Below, piece by piece: positions 1 through 13,000 of a DNA stretch of 64,000 nucleotides. The translations under genes and the position numbers were made by a program. The notes beneath the pieces were generated by a model. That model made no database searches. It saw nothing but the letters and a program-made list of their open reading frames with translations, and had not been told where the DNA came from. The DNA is taken from the NCBI RefSeq assembly GCF_027942865.1, contig NC_134526.1, positions 22,363,784 to 22,427,783 on the forward strand, given 5' to 3'. Position 1 is the stretch's first letter; every line of letters begins with the position of its first letter. The stretch is from Odontesthes bonariensis. Its lineage: Eukaryota > Chordata > Actinopteri > Atheriniformes > Atherinopsidae.

Positions 1-867
1 GAGAGCCCAGACACCCTGCGGAGGAAACTCATTTCGGCCGCTTGTATTCGCGATCTCGTTCTTTCGGTCACTACCCACAGCTCGTGACCATAGATGAGGA
101 TAGGAACATAGATTGACAGGTAAATCGAGAGCTTCGCCTTCTGGCTCAGCTCCTTCTTCACCACGACGGGCCGGTGCAGAGCCCGCATCACTGCGGACGC
201 CGCACCGATCCGTCTGTCAATCTCCTGCTCCATTCGTCCCTCACTCGTGAACAAGACCCCGAGATACTTGAACTCCTCCACTTGGGGAAGGATCTCATTC
301 CCGACCCGGAGAGAGCATTCCACCCTTTTCCGGCCGAGGACCATGGTCTCGGATTTGGAGGTGCTGATTCTCATCCCAGCCGCTTCACACTCGGCTGCGA
401 ACCGCTCCAGTGAGAGCTGAAGGTCACGGCCCGACAACGCCAACAGAACCGCATCGTCCGCAAAAAGCAGAGACCCGATTCTGAGGTCGCCAAAACGGAC
501 CCCCTCAACGCCCTGGCTGCGCCTAGAAATTCTGTCCAAAAAAATTATGAACAGAATCGGTGACAAAGGGCAGCCCTGACGGAGTCCAACCCTCACAGGA
601 AACATGTCCGACTTACTGCCGGCAATGCGGACCAAACTCTGACACCGGTCATACAGAGACCGAACAGCCTGTATCAAAGAGTCCGGCACTCCATACTCCC
701 GGAGCACCCCCCACAAGAGCCCCCGAGGGACACGGTCGAACGCCTTCTCCAAGTCCACAAAACACATGTAGACCGGTTGGGCGAACTCCCATGCACCCTC
801 CAGGATCCAGCGGAGGGTATAGAGCTGGTCCACTGTTCCACGGCCAGGACGAAAACCACACTGCACT
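1..867 (-). mobile_element. RTE-clade (Rex3-like) LINE reverse transcriptase, broken fragment
   Basis: Read on the minus strand, this stretch encodes the palm and C-terminal part of a non-LTR reverse transcriptase. Recognisable pieces are a QCGFRPG-like block near 830-850, CFVDLEKAFDRVPRG near 720-770, LRQGCPLSPILF near 545-590, and the catalytic LLFADDAVLL near 441-470. Further on come KYLGVLFTS near 240-270 and a YGHELWVVTERT block near 65-95. The fragment has no single open frame, so it carries frameshifts and is not functional. Its 3' end runs off the left edge of the window. Its 5' end stops abruptly at about 867, where unrelated MITE sequence starts, as expected for 5' truncation. The Rex3/RTE assignment is from memory of teleost LINE sequences and is less certain than the reverse-transcriptase call. 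Confidence 0.85.
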
Positions 868-1033
868 TTTAACTCAAAAGTCCTAAATATCACATCTTAT
901 TTCAAGAAATCTTGACAAGCCGATTTTCACTAGTTCCATTGGCAGATTTTTTTTGCTTATTTCAAGCAAAAACGTCTCGTATTTGCTGTTTTTTTTTTTT
1001 TTACTTACGTTTGGAGGGGCATTTTTTCCAGTG
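868..1033 (-). mobile_element. MITE fragment with CACTGGAAAAAA terminal repeat (partial copy)
   Basis: This is a reverse-oriented partial copy of the element found whole at 58779-59177. It ends with TTTTTTCCAGTG at 1022-1033, the complement of that element's start, and keeps the AAGTAAG, GCTTGAAATAAGCAAA and TCAAGATTTCTTGAAATAA blocks. It stops at about 868 within the block GATATTTAGGACTTTTGA, where the LINE fragment begins. The LINE therefore probably inserted into, or recombined with, this MITE. Confidence 0.75.
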
Positions 1034-2779
1034 TAACCACAGACTCTCAAGAATCATGTTGAAATCAAGTCCTCTTTATTCCTTCCTCAAATTGTCCATT
1101 TCTGTCACAGCCACATTGAGAAAGCTGAACTCTCTAAACTCCACTTGACGGGAGGGCCGTCTACGTTTGCTGCCTGCCATCTTCACTGCAGTCGTGTACA
1201 CTGCACATGTTTGCACAAAGATGTGAGATTTAGAACCTTGTTGTCAATGTTATAGCCTAAGTGTTGCTGAATATATGTGTGATGCCTAAATATGTGATTT
1301 TCTGATATTGCCGTGTTGCATAAGCCCAGAGTTTTTTCACTTTTTCAGTTCCAGGTTTTCAGTCCTTATCTGAAGCCACAGAGGCCAGGATACTGTAAAA
1401 CTTAGTTATTTACTTAATAATATTAAAGCTTTTTGTTAGAAAAATAAACTTCACTTTAACTTTTTACAGTAGCTAACAGTCATTTAATGCATATTATGAT
1501 ATGTCTGGTTTTATAGCTGTCTGACAACATTTTGAAACAAACTGTGCATTGAAATCTATCATAAATTAAATTGCATTTGTTTTCAGTTGGTTGCAGTTTG
1601 CACTTTGTGCCACTAGATGTCAGGACATCCTATGTACAGGACCTTAAAATGAGCTTGACCTCCAGGGAAACAAAATGTCTGGCTGCAGGCCAAAGTTTAT
1701 TCATCCAGGATTGCCTGCATCCAATGCAGCTGGTTAGGGGGCAGGGTTAAAGGTTTGTGGGCTTGGATTCCAAAGTGAAATGATCAACAACTTGGATGTG
1801 AGCGGAGTTGGATGGTCTAACTTCGTTTTCCAACAGGTCACAGTGAGAGGCCTCTCCAAAAAGGCAGTAGCATGTGTAGATCTTTCTTATATGTGATGTT
1901 TCTTTTAACCCAGTTTGTTTTCTATAAAGAGCTACACAGAGAGTCCTCTAGATTTTCCAAGATTCTGTATTTCTTTTAAGGAAATAAAAAATTTTATGAG
2001 AAATGTTATTCTTGTCTTTACATCTACTTTGACCTTTTGGTATGAGTTGCAAGATGATCCACAAGTGTTTTTTTCTCCCTCAAAGCATTACGGTGATGGT
2101 TGTTACTGTTGTCATGATCTTGAGACTGCAGAAGCAACTGTGCAGTTGACCATCCTTCTTCCTGGGCCTCGCCTCAGCTTTCCCCATCAGTCGTGGATGC
2201 TGCCCGTTGTCTCAACCTTGCCTCCCTGTGGATCTGGTCAGCCGTGATTTCCTTTTAGAAAATTGTCACCGTGCCTCTGGTTTATTCATCTGTATTTGAA
2301 GTTATTGGTTGTAACCGCAGTGCTCCCCTTTGAAAGGGTATAAACCATGTGAGTAGGTATTTGTTATGGGTACAGCCTCAGTGTTTTATCTGAAAGTTTA
2401 ATGGGTTTGTACAGATGCACTCGTGACCTGCCTGGAACCGGGCCAGGCTTAGTCGTTAACAGAGCACACTAACATCCACACTTTGCCGGATTCATCAGGA
2501 CTAGTTAACTTCTGTATATAACTTTTGGTAACTTTTGATACCTTGTATCCATTTTTCTTTTACTTTTATCAACACTGACAGGCCCTGATTTCTTTTGCAG
2601 TATTGCTTCTGTCGTTGTCACTAACTGATATCTTTTTTTTACCTTGACCCAAAGAGATCTGCTTTAATGTTGCTTACCCCTTTTCTCTAGCAACTTTTGC
2701 TCGTGCAGTTGGTTTATTCCCCCATACGAAAGAGCTGCCTAGTTCATTCAAACGATTGCTAGCACTGAAAGGCCCCCGG

Positions 2780-2835
2780 CCCACGAGCAGGTTTGAACCC
2801 AGGACCTTCTTGTTATAAGGCCACCATGCTAACCT
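2780..2835 (-). repeat. Truncated tRNA-headed SINE, reverse orientation
   Basis: The sequence resembles the reverse complement of the tRNA-like head of the fish SINE seen forward at about 33990-34230. It has the B-box-like GTTTGAACCCAGGACC followed by TTCTTGTTATAAGGCCACC and GCTAACC. Only the head is present. Confidence 0.55.
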
Positions 2836-4232
2836 TATTTTGCTTACACATGGTCATCATTAACCAAAGAGAGCACTGCACTGACTTCCAATCGTGTTCC
2901 AGAGACAGACTCTAATTTTACTCATCAGCACTTGCCTAATGTAAACCTAATCTCACTTTATCCTTCAAGTTCAATGAGTCACTGAGTCTGTCTTTTTGAC
3001 TGTGCAAACAGATTTTAGTCCCCACAACATGAGTAACACTCAGAGCACACACACACACACAGAGTTTCATGGTGTTATCAAATTTATTGCTCTGTTTATC
3101 TTCACATCTGTTCAGCCTAACAGGGTTGCAGAGTTTCCACGCTCTGTCAGTTTCTGGAGGCAGGTGTGAGGGTAAAATGCTTACGGCGCGTGATGAGCAT
3201 GCATTTGTGAGGTTGCGGTGCGGCATACTGCAAATGTAACACATTTATTTCATGAAGATGCTGCGCCGTAATGAGCAGGCGCAGCGTTTGGCAGCCTCTG
3301 CAGAGAGAGCACAATGCTGGAATTCCAGGCATGCTGATATCAACTTCCTGAGTTTGAATCCGCTGCAAGGTACAACTCCCTGTCTGATGAGACTGAAGAG
3401 CACTCTGACACAGGCCGACTGGAGTCACCATGCCCTCTAAGGTGCTTCGGATATTTTGCCTTAACTCGTGTTTTTGATGTTTCCCCAACACTCCATCGAA
3501 TTCTGTGTTCTCAAATTCACATCAGAGGGTCCCATGTTCCTCGATTCGTGAGTGAGCGACGGGGCAGACTTGTACTTTTGCTCATCCGTACAAATCGAAA
3601 AACACGACGGGCTGAAGCACAAACGTGGCTTTGGATGGAAAGAACAGCTTGAGCGTGTGTGCGCTCACCTGTGTACAGCCTGTCCCTGTCCTGTGTCCGA
3701 CATAAAAACAGGAAAATAAAAGCACTGGAAGGTGTAGGGAGTGCGTGGCGCCACACACATGCTTGTGTAACCTCCTGTTCAAAGGCCTCCTGCTTCCTCT
3801 CCAAAAGTACATGGGGGAATCCAGGCCTAAACTAAAGAGAGTTACGGCAATGAAATGCCTTCCGAGGGAGCCTGGACAACTACAAATACTGTTTTGTTTT
3901 TTTTAGATTGCCGTAATGACACCCAAGTCAGTGTTGGATCTAAATTGCGGTGTTCCTCTGTCACCATGTGTTTGAAACAATACATTCCGATGTCTGTTCG
4001 TACCAAATGGCTCGAACTCGAGGCTTTCTGCTTTCTATTTGCTATTTTTGACCACACCTGCAAAGATGCAGAATTCATTGGGAGAAATCTTGGCGTGGAA
4101 GTTTTGCTCTGCTTGAATTCCCAAATCAATCAGACCTTACTTTCCTACAGAACCACATATCATCTTTTAAGATCAGTCAGTCAGCTTCTGAGCAGAGACT
4201 CTCCCACACTACTACTACTGGATGTTCCCCTT

Positions 4233-4257
4233 TGTGTGTGTGTGTGTGTGTGTGTGT
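4233..4257. repeat. (TG)n microsatellite
   Basis: A pure TG dinucleotide run. A similar interrupted TG/CG run lies at 5033-5069. Confidence 0.95.
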
Positions 4258-5032
4258 CACAGTCAACAGGACTCCACGCACGTCCCCTCGCTGTGTTCGT
4301 TTGAAGTCTGCAGGGGGCGGGGGAGCTGCAGGGATACCCAAGCAAGAACAGGCATCCCACCTGGATGCTGAATTTGGAGCCGGTCTGCTGTTTAGAAGTA
4401 GTACGCCTGTGTGAGTCTGCCTGTTGGGCAGCTGCACGAGTACCTGAGTACACACTGACTTTAGGGTGTCACATAGAGCGAGGGTGAGGAGCAAGACAGC
4501 TTTCTCTAAAACCAAACACAAGAAATATTACATCAAGACTGTGCATTACAAAGAGTTGGGCATTAGGATTTATTGGTCTTGAAATGAGTACCTCGCATGA
4601 TTCCATTCAGACGCGAGAAACAAACGACTTCTTGGCTCCAACGCTCACGTGTGCAGCTGGTTGCTGAGTTGGGGGGATTTTGCAGCCAAGAGTCAAGTGG
4701 GTAATTGTGAAAAACAAACTACACGGAGAGTGTGTGCCAGAGTTCACCAACAAGCCCCTTCAAACCCCACGTGTGTCTTTTCCCCCTCCGTTTCTGCCTC
4801 TCGTCAGACCGAACAAACCTCGCTGTGCATCGCTGCGACTAATCACTCGTAGGAGGAAGGGTTGCACTGTAAGGAGGGAGGTTTTCTGGAGAGCCTCCGG
4901 TGTCCCGTGTTGATGCAGAGGGCATTAAATCACGTTGAGCTGCACGACCCACTCACTTTTCATCAAAAACGCCATCACTGTGTGAACATCTCACAAACTA
5001 ATATCATTCTTATCAATCGTGGGGTTTTTCTT

Positions 5033-5069
5033 TGTGTGTGTGTGTGTGTGTGCGCGTGTGTGTGTGTGT
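5033..5069. repeat. (TG)n microsatellite with CG interruption
   Basis: TG dinucleotide run interrupted by GCGCG in its middle. Confidence 0.95.
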
Positions 5070-6912
5070 ATTTAGTGGGCTACAGATTAGCTCATTTAAG
5101 CATGCTAACACGCTAAATTAAGATGCTAAACGTCACCTAAATCCTGCCTCACTGTCATTGCATTTCAGAGACGGGAATAAAAACACAAACAAAGTCCATT
5201 CAAGCACATTAGCTTCTTATACCCATATGAAAATAGCATTATTTGGCAAAGTTATCACAAACATTCTCTTTTTTTTTTTCTCTCCACCATATCTTATAAT
5301 AAAACAGACAACAATAAGTAACAGTTATAAGTTGGCACATAGAACATACAAGCCGTGTTTTTCAATAACTTAAGATGCATGGCAGATTATGAATCATTGG
5401 ACACAGAACAGCGAATCGGCGGTGTGTTTCTGCACGTCGTCACAAACGGATTTAAAACAGGACACAGAGACAACATCTACGTTTGCTAAATTTGGCTTCT
5501 TTTTTTTTTTTTTTATACCTTCTTTGCAGTCCTTAAAAGCTACTGCTTCTTTTGACCTTGCAGGCCTTCCTGTCGAGGGAAATAAAAACTAATTTGTTGC
5601 CGTCCAACGGACCGGGCGGGAGCGCTTCTACAAAAGCGTCAACGAAGAATTTTGATTGTTTCTAGCAAAACGTAAGCTGAAGAAGAGACGTCCCCCTCTA
5701 TGGAAGAAAGGACAGAGAGAGATACAGATTCGGTACAGAAGTGTGGGTGTGAGCCCACAAACGCATGCTTCGGCGTACAAAGACGAACACGACATGCACA
5801 CAGATGTTGAACACTGCATGGTACTGAGAGGTCACAGAGGGTTTTGACCTTTTCTTTTTTCCTTTTCTTTTGTTCAGTCTTGGTTCCTGTTTAAACTACC
5901 CGGCCACTGAAATAGACTGAATCTGCTGTGCACGTGTATCTCAGCAACATCTTGTTTGCAGCATTTGCGCAGAGAGTTAATCCACAGCGACAGTAGAGAC
6001 AAATAAATAAGAGACGCAGCACACTGACAGCGCACAGGTCTTTTTGTCGTTGCTGTTGTAACACCTGTGCAGAAAATCTTCTCTGTTTTCGTTCTCCAAT
6101 CCTGTCTGTGTTATTTCCAGTGTTTGCAGCGAGTTTAACATGATTACAATATGGTTTTAGTGAACTAACGAAGGATATCACATGGAAATTTGGCTGTGGT
6201 CGCTGTCAATGACCGCGTCTCAGATTGTCCGATTACAATTCGACGGTTCTGTCCGCTTTCCGCTCATTTTTTTCCAACTTTGTACTTTTTGTTTCAATCC
6301 GACAGTGGTTATAAAAAAAACGGAAAAAAAAAACAAACTCAAAGCCATAAACCCCACATCGACTGGGCCCTGTCAACATTTAAGTGCAGTTTCTCTCTGC
6401 TGATATCTAAATGAGGATTCCAAGAAGAGTTCTGAGATTGCACTATTTTCCACAGTTCTACAGCGATGCTTTTACACTCCCCGTGGCGCTCGCGCACACG
6501 TTGTCAAGTCCTCGCGTGCAGCTCTTTGCCTCTCATCAACGATCGCAGAGGCTCGGCATTCTCTTGAGAAGGTCCATCTTTCATTGATATTCCATTGTCT
6601 TTTTCCCTCTTCCGCACTCCATCCAGGAATAAGCTACAGGTTCAGCAGACAGTCATTAGTAGTGTTACTGAGGAGATCTCACAGGACGAGAAGGTTACTG
6701 ACAAATGAATAAATACTTGAACGAAGGGGGGGGGGGTCCTTCGGGCTTCATCTCTGGATTTTCCTCAAATGCACCATGTTCACTGTGTGTCCCTGAGTGG
6801 GAAATAAACACAGACTGCTTGATACGTCCGATATACAGCAGAGGTTTCCAGCACAGAGTGTGTGGGGTGGGGGGATAAGTCACCTGTGAGCTCACCTGGG
6901 TTTACTTTAGTT

Positions 6913-7055
6913 CTACATGAGCATCGCTCTCATAGCTGCCTTGCTGATCCGTTTGCGATTCTTCCTCATCCTTCTCCTCGTGTTGTGTGGACGCGCTGGG
7001 AGTCTGGAGCCTGCTGGAGCTGACGGCTGCCGCGTGGTGGTCGTAGATGTTGTCT
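6913..7055 (-). CDS. pdgfb: pdgfb exon 7: terminal basic exon (probable retention motif)
   Basis: The acceptor AAAG/AG at 7056 gives G+AG=GAG in phase 1, matching the exon 6 donor. The exon then reads a Thr-rich stretch (TTSTTTTRQPS) followed by a basic block (RRRMRKNRKRISKAAMRAML) and a TAG stop at 6915-6913. Dense Arg/Lys at the C terminus is the feature by which PDGF-A and PDGF-B bind heparan sulphate and stay near the producing cell. If intron 6 were not removed, the protein would end at 7130 without this motif. Frame match, basic composition and placement at the C terminus support the exon. Confidence 0.75.
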
Positions 7056-10000
7056 CTTTAAGAGCAGAATTAACATGTTACAGTGGATAGAAATCACAAA
7101 AAAATAGGTATCACCTTTACTCTTGTACGTTATAATATCCACAGCAACTCTTTAATAGTCCTATTAATCTTTGACTTTCTATTACCTGGTTTCTGTGTTG
7201 TTGTTTGCGGATGATGGTGATGTTTCCCATGCAGGTGACGCTCACTGTCGCTCTCCTTTCCTTTCGCCCTCTCTTGCTCTTCCCGCTTGATTTGCTGCTG
7301 TCGCAGTATGTCCTTCTCTTGGTCCAACCTCTTGTGGAGAAGCAGAAGCTCTTTTTTCTCTGCCTCTAATTTTTCCTCCTCGATCTGTAACATCCTCACC
7401 ACCTCTGGAGTCTCGTTCTCTCTCTGCCGCGTCTGCTCGCGAGGCTCTGGATTTGGCTCTTTGGTCGGTCGGAACCTGCTCCCCACTCTCTCGATAACGG
7501 CTTCCTCGCTTGGACTGAATTTGACTTGAGGACTCTCAGTAACCTGCTGAGGGAGTCCACTAGTTTGGCTCTTTGATAATCTGGAGTTGTCTTCCTTCCA
7601 CGCCGGGCTGTGGGTTTGTGCGTCTTCTTTTCCTGCATTAGCACTCCCTTCGGTGCTGTTGAACAGCAACCTATCCCCATCTTTTCCCAACTTTCTCTTT
7701 ACTTCCGCGCCAACGTTACCCACGGACGAAACAGTTTTGTTGTCATCCGAGAGCTCGCCGTCTTGCCTCTCCATGTTCCCCTGCTTCTCAGTTGGATCCT
7801 CAGCCCCAAGAAGTCTGGTGGAGTTGTGAGTCCAGTGTGGAGCAAAGAGAACAGCCTCTCCAGAGCGAGACGTGTCCTCTCCGGCGTGGCTGTATCCGTC
7901 TCCAGGCTGAGTGAAGGTGTCTCCTCTGGGGTTCCAGCGCTGCTCCAGGAGATCCTCCAAATGGGCCCCCTGGTTTTGCTTCAGTTCATCCAAATGATGG
8001 AGCTCATCCTTGGAGTGCAACTTCACCTTGACCGTGAATTGAAACAAATTAACTCTTTGCATCAATGTAGCATTAAACAATAAAGACTCGACAGCCGTGT
8101 AATTATTCAGGGAAATGCTAACAGAAAAATAGCCCAGGAATGGAAACTGCTCACATAATACAGTGAACTCTATAGTATTTGTGCTGCGTCCACTTAACAA
8201 ATGCAGGTAACAGAGAGCATGCTCAGTAATCAGTACCTGTCCCTGTGCAGGTCCCTGGCTGATTGTCTGGTTTCGATGCAGGTGGCTGTGCTGTCTGCGA
8301 GAGGATTTTTTCTTGGGTACAGGGAGGCGAGGAGCAGGCTGACATCTGCACTCCACATGATCCACAACTGACACCACGGCTTTAGCGTAAGTGGGCCTTT
8401 TGTTGATGTACTCAATCTTCATGACCTGGAGAAGTTGAGAAGAAGATGGCGCCATTGAAAACAAACAAACGCGTATGCCGAGACATTTACGTACACATGC
8501 ATGCTTTATTTTTAGGGCTGGGCAACGATTAAAATGTCTAATCTAATTAATCACATGATTTCCCTGATTAATCACGATTAATCGCATTTGTACGAAAAAT
8601 CCCAAAATTTATTCAAAAGTAGTGTATAGCCTTTAGCATTTAAGTTTTCAATAAGAATGAATGAATGAAGTCTGATGTGTTACAGAGAATTCAAAGAGTT
8701 AACAAAAGACTTAAATTTACTCCTACCGACTAATTTATCAAAAAGATTCTGATTTCAAATGTTGCTTCAGCTTCTCAGCAGTCCTTCTGAACGGTGACCC
8801 CAGAGGTTGATGTGTGTTCTTGTTTACCTGCAAGTATCTGGTGTGCGTGACGACGGGGGCGCACTGCAGGCTCTTGGTGTTGCAGCAGCCGGAGCAGCGC
8901 TGCACCTCGACGCACGGCGGCCACAACAAGAAGTTGGCGTTGCTGCGGTCCAGCATGGCCCTGGTGACCTCGACCACCTCTGTGCGAACTTTACACAGAG
9001 CCTGCTGAGCCGGCTGGGCGTCTGGGGGAGCAGATGAGACCGAGTGTGATCGCGGTTTTTCCCCCGTTTGGCAACCAAGTTCATGCAAAACTCATCTTTT
9101 GTTCAAATTGTTAAAACAAACTCACACGCATGTATGTGCGCACATACATGCAGCACTGAATGTGCCAAAATCCAAAAAAAAGGAAGCATACGTACAAAAA
9201 TGTCTCATTCAGTCAATAAATTGGCCTCTACGGGCGTTTATTGAGCCATTCTTGCCTTTTGTGTTTATTTTGGATGCCGGCTGTTTCAGTCCTCCATGTA
9301 TAGAAACATTACACTTGGTTAACATTCACATACCGACATACTTTGGCGAAATGTGTCAAACTTCCCAAAGGAGACAATCGTGACCACTATAATTCACCAC
9401 CTCACCTCGCTTGTTTTAGTTTGTTCTATTTACGTGAAATTACAATATCAGCTCCTGTTTGCATCAGAGCAGAAGCGAGCTGACAGTTCATAGCGTGGAC
9501 CTTGTTTTGCTCCGGGAGTTTCTGAAGCTGACACCCAAAGGTACACGTACAGAATGTTTTACACAAAGATTAATGAAGTTGCCATTTGCATCTCCTCATC
9601 AGAAGGATAAAGCAGCAAAGTCACCTTGTTGCAGAGTCGCGTCTAAGAACTTGGACATGTTCTTTATCGCAGCAATGATTAACGGGTGAAGGGAAGGGTT
9701 TCACCGCCTCACTAAAACCATGCTCGTCACATTAATCACCTCACAGGAAGGCTAAAGAGAACGGAGCGTCTTTGTGTGCATGAGGAAACTCAGACCATCG
9801 GGTACCTGTCGTCTGCATTAAAAACAAATAAAAAGGGGAGAGTTTGAGCTCACCGAGGCTCCGTGGGAGTCTGTGTCCTCCATTGGCTGCAGAAGTCCCA
9901 TCCTCCTCATCTGAGACAAAGCGAGAAACACAAACTGCATTTGACTTGCTGTATGGAAACGTGCCAAATGAATGAGGGTCTGCTCTTTTAGACATGCAGT

Positions 10001-13000
10001 GTTTCGTGTGGTCTTTTGTGGCGTGCTAGCACCCTCTACATGTGTAGAGATTAAAACTCAAGCTCGAGTCCTTCAGTGTGTGCACAAGTAGATAGAAAGA
10101 GAGGAGAAGCAAAGAGGATGTGGGGCCGTTTGACACCTCAGGCTGAGCAGCTCAAAGCGCTTTGGTTTATCCATAACTTAATATTTGCTTGAATGCATTT
10201 CTGGGAGCACGTGCACTCGATGCTGCGTGTTGCATCACTGTTAATGTTGACCTGTTGCACTTACTGTACTGTCAAAAGCTAATCTTATGAGTCTTATTTT
10301 GTACACTTGTTTTTTGGACTTTTTTTGTATTTCTATGGTCTACAAAGCATCTAAATACATAAGTCGAAGCGGGTGAAGTCAAATCTGGAACATGGATCCC
10401 AATTCTGAGACCGCGTTCAGAGAGTAGTGTCAGTAGTAATATGAGAAAGCTCTGTTCTTTACCTACGGAGTCAGAAAGCAGCAGCAGCTGGAGGTCCTCT
10501 ATGGAGGAGATGGGGCTGTTTCTAACCAGCTCCTCCAGGGCTGCAGGCAGAGCGTCCCCCTGAAACACACACACATACACACACATCACATCAGTTCATG
10601 CAAGAGACTAAATGAGCAACACACACATTACCGAGGACTATCGAGGAAGAAAAGATGGCGTGTAATATTCGCACGATCGTGTGAGTTTCCCCAACAATTC
10701 ACAGGAGATGGACTAACGCCATCTTTGTGTTTGGCGATTAAAGCTCAGACCAAATGTTGTCCGTTCTGTCAAAAAATTCAAACCGACTCTGAGCCTCTGA
10801 AGGGTTTGTTTAAGCGAGGACTTCAGTTACAATGGCTGGCCGGAGAGAAAAGAATCATTACGCGATGCTTAAAATTCAACCAAACCCTTCCAACACGTTT
10901 GAGTGGACCGAAAATGTCTAAACTTTCAAAACACACTGACTAAACACTACTACACTGCAGTCGCTTGACAAAACAAACTTGTAACTACGAGTATTATTTT
11001 GTTTTCATATCATTCATTGATAAATTCAAAGGTTAAAGGAACACTAGCTATTTTCTTCTATAACGTGATGCATCTAACCAAACATTACCATAGTGTCAAA
11101 GCAAAAAACTAAGCAGCAGCTCCACATTGTGACTGTAGGGATTTGACTGTGGGTTTAACCCCCCTCTGGTCATTAATGGGTAAGAGACAGCCGGGGAGGG
11201 GGAGAATTAACCTAAGCAGACACACAATGGTCACTAAGAGTGGGGTGAATGACTATTGGCGTTGTGTCCTCTCATCTGCTAACATTTAGGGGTCAAAGGA
11301 GCAAGGAAGGAGTCAGGAAGTGGGGGAAGGAGTGATATGGAGAGGATGAGAGAAGGGAGGTGCATCTGAAAAAAAAAAAAGGAGGAATAATAGGTGAATA
11401 AAAGACGGCTTGAGATGGAAAAGGATCAGACGTGGGTCGAGGCACTTCCTAACATTGCTTTAAACACTGCAGATGAGGTTCACTTGCTCGGATTGGGGGA
11501 AAAAATCATCTAAAGAGACCGAATGTTATGGGGGCGCATTTTTATTTTTTCAAACATGGACTCGTTTTGAGTAAGTCCAGTCCAGTCGGTACACAGCGTA
11601 TGCTTCCATTCAGCTTCTGCACAACATAATGAATCCTGGCGGCAAGCGGCAAAAGGAAGCAGCCATCCGAGCGTGAACATGTACTCTCACCCTGCCCGCA
11701 CTGTTCGCCGCTGACATTCCCCCATTGTTGTTTTGCTTCTCAGAGAGTCAAATAATGCAGCAGGGAAGCGCCTGCTGTTTCACTTTTGCATCTCTTTTTC
11801 GCAGAGCTGCCGATGCCCCCGAGGACTCATCATGATTATTTCCTCCCTTTGCCGATGGAGCAGGCCAGCCTGCTTGGCTAATTGTGTCCGATGTTAATTA
11901 TGGGGTGTGTGCCTTTGTTCACGGTGGTGCCTGCTGTCATGGCAATTTGGGTCCAAGCAGGAAATATTAAATAAACACTTCGGTTCTGTAAAAAACAAAC
12001 AGATGCAAAGCGGAGAGAGCCAGAGTATGTAAACATGCACCTTTATAACATCCAGCTTCATCCAGATTAACCAGCCTGGTTTCAAATGATGGGCTACGGC
12101 TGATAATGCAGTTTGCTCAGCATCTCTTCCACAAAACTCTTAACGCTTCTCTAACGATCCTCACAACTTATGGTGCCATCTATACTTCTTGGCGTTTTAC
12201 GTGGTCCAAAAGCCCTCATTTCGACATAAGCCAGTACTTATCACCTGAGGCAGCTTCCCATCCCCTGAGGAGCTATTGGGACACATTGAGGAATGCCAGG
12301 TACAGGAGGCGGTGGCTGCAGCGGGGCCGGGGAGGAGAGGAGAGGGAGCGTCTAATCGCACATAATTAGGGGGTCGAGTTTGCTGGCGGCAGCAGCCACA
12401 GCACATGTGGGAGCTTTCACGTGTAGCACCTGAAAGCGTGCCAACACGTGCGAGCGACTGCGAGTTTAATTCATTCCCCTGTCATGATTTAGCTCAGTTT
12501 GGAAAGGTGCCGTTCGAATGCAGTGCAGAGTAATTAGGACTTTATGTTTGGTTAAAAAAATTAAATAAAATGTCTAGATTCCCCTTTGGTGGTCCCTCGC
12601 TTGAATCCATATGCCCATAACCACTGGCAGACTGGAGGTAAAGTGTTTATCAACCTTCATATGATAATCCTCTTTTAATAAGGAACATGATTGAACCTAC
12701 AGATTCCACCATTTCCCAGCTTTGATGCCTTAAACTTTGAAATGGGACATGGGGAATTCCTGGTCGTGTACCTCAAAGCCTTTGTAACTTGTCCCTGTAA
12801 AAAAAAAAAAAAAAGAGCTCACAGCCTGACAAAGCTGAGATTTCTTTGACACGCGGTGCCCGCAAACGCTTCCGAAATAAGAGGACGGCTTGATGGCAGG
12901 AAGTCAAAGTCAGCCATGGAAAGCGGTAAAAGTGATGTTCTGGGAGTGTGGAGAACTTCACTAACACTTCACCACTCGCAGGAATGTGTGTTTTTCCCCT

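Larger units (their letters stand above)
1034..6912. other. Gene-free stretch downstream of pdgfb
   Basis: I see no coding exon here. The stretch holds a reverse-oriented SINE head (about 2780-2835), TG microsatellites (4233-4257 and 5033-5069) and poly-T runs. Part of it next to 6912 must be the pdgfb 3' untranslated region. Minus-strand AATAAA hexamers (TTTATT on the plus strand) occur at 4569-4574 and 3083-3088, but I cannot say which one, if either, is used. Confidence 0.5.

Noticed and set aside
3855-4304. 149-codon plus-strand open frame ending in a TG repeat
   Set aside because: No family resemblance, ends in microsatellite-encoded Cys-Val repeats.
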